64,000 nt of DNA from JANNOG01 sp031398915. Lineage in GTDB: Bacteria; Actinomycetota; Actinomycetes; Actinomycetales; JBBAYJ01. The stretch lies in the NCBI GenBank assembly GCA_031398915.1, contig JANNOG010000069.1, forward strand, positions 1 through 64,000. Direction: 5' to 3'. Made by a program: the position numbers and the translations under genes. This document shows positions 61,827 through 64,000 of the stretch, piece by piece. The notes beneath the pieces were generated by a model that searched no databases, was not told the origin of the DNA, and worked only from the letters and a program-made list of their open reading frames with translations. How positions within the stretch are numbered: position 1 is the stretch's first letter; every line of letters starts with the position of its first letter.

Positions 61827-62860
61827 ATGGTTCACATCTACACCGACGCAGACGCCGATCTGTCGATCATCGCCGGGCGCACGGTCGCGGTCATCGGCTA
61901 CGGCAGTCAGGGACACGCGCACTCGCTCAGTCTGCGTGATTCGGGCGTCGACGTCCGCGTGGGGTTGGCCGAGGGGAGCACGAGTGCGGCCAAGGCCGCC
62001 GAGCAGGGGCTGCGCGTCGTCTCGCTGGCGCAGGCTGCCGCTGAGGCCGACGTCATCATGATGTTGGTGCCCGACCACGTGCAGCGCACCGTGTACTCGC
62101 AGTTCGTCGAGCCCAACCTGACCCCGGGCAAGGCACTGTTCTTCGCTCATGGATTCAACATCCGATTCGGTTACATCACCCCGCCTGCCGGGGTCGACGT
62201 GGCAATGGTGGCGCCCAAGGGACCGGGGCACCTGGTTCGTCGTGAATACAGCGCCGGTCGTGGGGTCCCCGTGCTGGTGGCGGTCGAGAGCGACGCGACC
62301 GGGGGCGCCTGGGACCTGGCGCTGTCGTACGCGGCGGCAATCGGTGGCCTACGGGCGGGTGGCATAAAGACGACCTTCACCGAGGAGACGGAGACCGATC
62401 TGTTCGGTGAGCAGGCCGTACTGTGCGGTGGCGCGAGCCGGCTGGTGCAATCGGGTTTCGAGGTCCTGGTCGAGGCCGGTTACCAGCCCGAGGTCGCCTA
62501 CTTCGAATGCCTCCACGAGCTCAAGTTGATCGTCGACCTGATGTACGAGGGCGGAATCGCCAAGCAGCGGTGGAGTGTCTCGGACACGGCCGATACGGCG
62601 ACTACGTGTCCGGGCCCCGGGTCGTCGACGACAGCGTCAAGCAGCGGATGCGCGACGTGCTGTCCGATGTCACCGACGGCTCGTTCGCGGCCCGGTTCAT
62701 CGCGGACCAGGACGCAGGCGCGATCGAGTTCAAGAAGTTGCGGGCCGAGCAGGAGGTTCACCCCATCGAGGCGGTCGGTCGAGGCCTGCGATCGATGATG
62801 CCGTGGATCGGTGACGGCAACCGCGATGCCGACTACGTCGAGGGAACGGCAGCCCGCTGA
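61827..62860 (+). pseudogene. ilvC: Ketol-acid reductoisomerase with a one-base frameshift
   Basis: Class I KARI, which isomerises and reduces acetohydroxy acids after IlvBN. ATG 61827 has CGAGGAG upstream. Residues 1-255 are normal: VAVIGYGSQGHAHSLSLRDS (NADPH site), AHGFNIRFGYITPP, APKGPGHLVRREY and YFECLHELKLIVDLMYEGGI. At about 62592-62594 the frame is lost: SVSDTA should continue with acidic-Tyr-GDYVSGPR, and it does so if one base is added, running to the normal end EVHPIEAVGRGLRSMMPWI. The restored length is 344 residues. As read, the protein would lose its C-terminal metal-binding knot. A sequencing error is the simplest explanation, because the cell would otherwise need branched-chain amino acids. 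Confidence 0.92.
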
Positions 62861-62876
62861 CACCGCGCGGACGGCG

Positions 62877-63272
62877 ATGGCGCACCATCGACCGGTGACC
62901 GTCGAGCTGTCCAAGGCATGTGTCGCCTGCGGGCGAACCATCGAGTGGCGTAAGAAGTGGGAGCGCGACTGGGCGAACGTGCGCTACTGCTCGGGCGCGT
63001 GTCGCTCGCGCGGGCTGCGCCCGGTCGACGCCGAGCTGGAGACGGCGATCGTCCAGTTGCTCGCCGGTCGTTCCCGCGGTGCCACGATCTGCCCCAGCGA
63101 GGCTGCGCGCAGCGTCGCCGCGACGGGCGACGAGTGGCGCGACCTGACGGAACCGGCCCGGGCCGCTGCCCGTCGGCTGGTGGCCGGTGGATCGGTCGAG
63201 GTGGTCCAGGGTGGGCGAGTGGTCGATCCGAGTACCGCGAAGGGGCCGATCCGGATCCGGCGCATCGGATGA
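62877..63272 (+). CDS. DUF2256/DUF3253 fusion protein
   Basis: A 131-residue protein. The N-terminal part (about residues 10-50) is a DUF2256-like zinc motif: CVACGRTIEWRKKWERDW, then VRYCSGACRSRG, giving C-x2-C and C-x3-C pairs. The C-terminal part (from AELETAIVQLLAGRSRGATI, with SEAARSVA and ARAAARRLVAGGSVEVVQGG) is a DUF3253 winged-helix-like domain. ATG 62877 or GTG 62895 are both possible starts. The stop overlaps the photolyase-like gene by ATGA; DUF2256 proteins often neighbour cryptochrome/photolyase genes, so a shared role is likely. Confidence 0.82.
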   Translation: MAHHRPVTVELSKACVACGRTIEWRKKWERDWANVRYCSGACRSRGLRPVDAELETAIVQLLAGRSRGATICPSEAARSVAATGDEWRDLTEPARAAARRLVAGGSVEVVQGGRVVDPSTAKGPIRIRRIG

Positions 63273-64000
63273 GGCCGACCCGTCAAGCCCCACCCGAGCC
63301 GGGTGCCGAGGTCGAGTGGGTGGCCCGTCACCTGGGGGACGTGACCGCTGAGGGGGCCGATGAGGTCGCCCCCAGCCCGATGTTCCGGGGTGGTCAGAGC
63401 TCAGCCGACGCCGCTCTCGCCGCGCTCGACATCACCGGCTACGCGCGCTCGCGGAACGAGGTGTGGCCCGAACGCCGGCAGGGCGCCAGCCGGATGAGCC
63501 CCTACATCCGTCACGGCCTGCTGCCGCTGACGACCGTATGGCAGGCGGTGGCCGACGCGCCCGCGGCGGATCGGGAGAAGTACCGCGACGAACTGCTGTG
63601 GGCGGAGTACGCCCGCCATGTGTACGCCCGCGTCGGCGCGGACCTGGCACGAGCGCTGCGATACGAACCCCCACGTTCGTCGCTGCACCTCGACGAGCCG
63701 TGGTCGCGCGAGATGGCCTGTATGGATCTGGTGGTCGGCGGGCTGGAGACGAACGGCTGGATGGTCAATCAGACCCGGATGTGGTTGGCGTCGCAGTGGA
63801 CGATCCGTGGCGGCCGCGACTGGCGTGAGGGCGAGGACGCCTTCTTCACGCATCTGCTGGACGGGTCGCGGGCCGCGAATCGGCTGGGGTGGCAGTGGAC
63901 TGTGGGCGCCGGAACCGGCAAGCCGTACGGATTCAGCAGGTGGCAGGTCCGCAAGCGGGCTCCGGGACTGTGCGATACCTGTCGGCTGCGTCGTGAGTGC
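63269..64000 (+). CDS. Photolyase/cryptochrome-like FAD-binding protein (3' end outside window)
   Basis: The 244 codons visible are open to the window edge. The sequence matches the C-terminal FAD domain of the photolyase/cryptochrome family: GASRMSPYIRHGLLPLTTVW, ELLWAEYARHVYARV, NQTRMWLASQWTIRGGRDW, and EDAFFTHLLDGSRAANRLGW followed by QWTVGAGTGKPYGFSRW. The N-terminal antenna-chromophore alpha/beta domain of classical photolyases is absent, because the gene begins just before the FAD domain. The visible end has a Cys motif, CDTCRLRREC. DNA repair or light sensing cannot be decided here. It is coupled to the DUF2256/DUF3253 gene by ATGA. Confidence 0.83.
   Translation, partial: MRPTRQAPPEPGAEVEWVARHLGDVTAEGADEVAPSPMFRGGQSSADAALAALDITGYARSRNEVWPERRQGASRMSPYIRHGLLPLTTVWQAVADAPAADREKYRDELLWAEYARHVYARVGADLARALRYEPPRSSLHLDEPWSREMACMDLVVGGLETNGWMVNQTRMWLASQWTIRGGRDWREGEDAFFTHLLDGSRAANRLGWQWTVGAGTGKPYGFSRWQVRKRAPGLCDTCRLRREC

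Noticed and set aside
61827..62860. Programmed frameshifting in ilvC
   Set aside because: No slippery heptamer, hairpin or internal ribosome-like signal at 62592; ilvC is not known to use recoding.

Overview
The window is 64 kb of dense, GC-rich chromosome from an actinobacterium. The evidence is the gene content and order: F-type ATP synthase genes followed by a DUF2550 gene, NucS, a DivIVA-domain coiled-coil gene beside methylmalonyl-CoA epimerase, the GlgE/TreS/maltokinase pathway, and a stretch (etfBA, cysteine desulfurase, mnmA, MetE-like, ligA, gatCA, gatB, ilvBNC) whose order resembles the Mycobacterium tuberculosis Rv3029c-Rv3001c region. Many genes appear to be leaderless, with a TANNNT -10 box 6-8 nt before an ATG or GTG start, as is common in this phylum. 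I cannot place it below class level from sequence alone.

Layout. 1-4.9 kb: end of the atp operon (atpA partial, atpG, atpD, atpC) and DUF2550. 4.9-8.9 kb: cob(I)alamin adenosyltransferase, an MMPL transporter and its divergent TetR regulator. 8.9-14.4 kb: nucS, a zinc-site protein, an AI-2E family permease, a Scy/FilP-like DivIVA protein, methylmalonyl-CoA epimerase and the MeaB chaperone; with the adenosyltransferase these serve B12-dependent methylmalonyl-CoA metabolism. 14.4-19.4 kb: a frameshifted secreted beta-propeller gene, a membrane protein/lipoprotein pair and a thioredoxin-TPR protein. 19.4-21.6 kb: a lower-GC island with a decayed ISL3 transposase and a small secreted-peptide gene. 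21.6-38.7 kb: alpha-glucan and trehalose metabolism (glgB, mak, treS, glgE, glgP, glgX) interrupted by a two-component system with two small exported proteins. 38.7-44.6 kb: methyltransferase, acyltransferase, electron transfer flavoprotein, cysteine desulfurase, tRNA thiouridylase. 44.6-47.4 kb: a very acidic Asp-repeat exported protein followed by a second two-component system. 47.4-56.2 kb: MetE-like protein, ligA, a GGDEF-EAL protein and gatCAB. 56.2-62.9 kb: ilvD, a zinc alcohol dehydrogenase, and ilvB-ilvN-ilvC behind a transcription attenuator with its own leader peptide; ilvC carries a one-base frameshift. 62.9-64 kb: a DUF2256/DUF3253 protein overlapping a photolyase-like gene cut by the window end.

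The most notable observations are the Asp-repeat protein with 11-bp-phased direct repeats upstream and a kinase/regulator pair downstream; the leaderless ilv leader peptide and attenuator; the shared leaderless promoter grammar; the mirror-image promoters between glgX and a methyltransferase; and single-base frameshifts in ilvC and the beta-propeller gene. I saw no tRNA, rRNA or CRISPR array and no complete mobile element. No clearly new multi-gene system is proven here; the Asp-repeat/two-component module is the best candidate.
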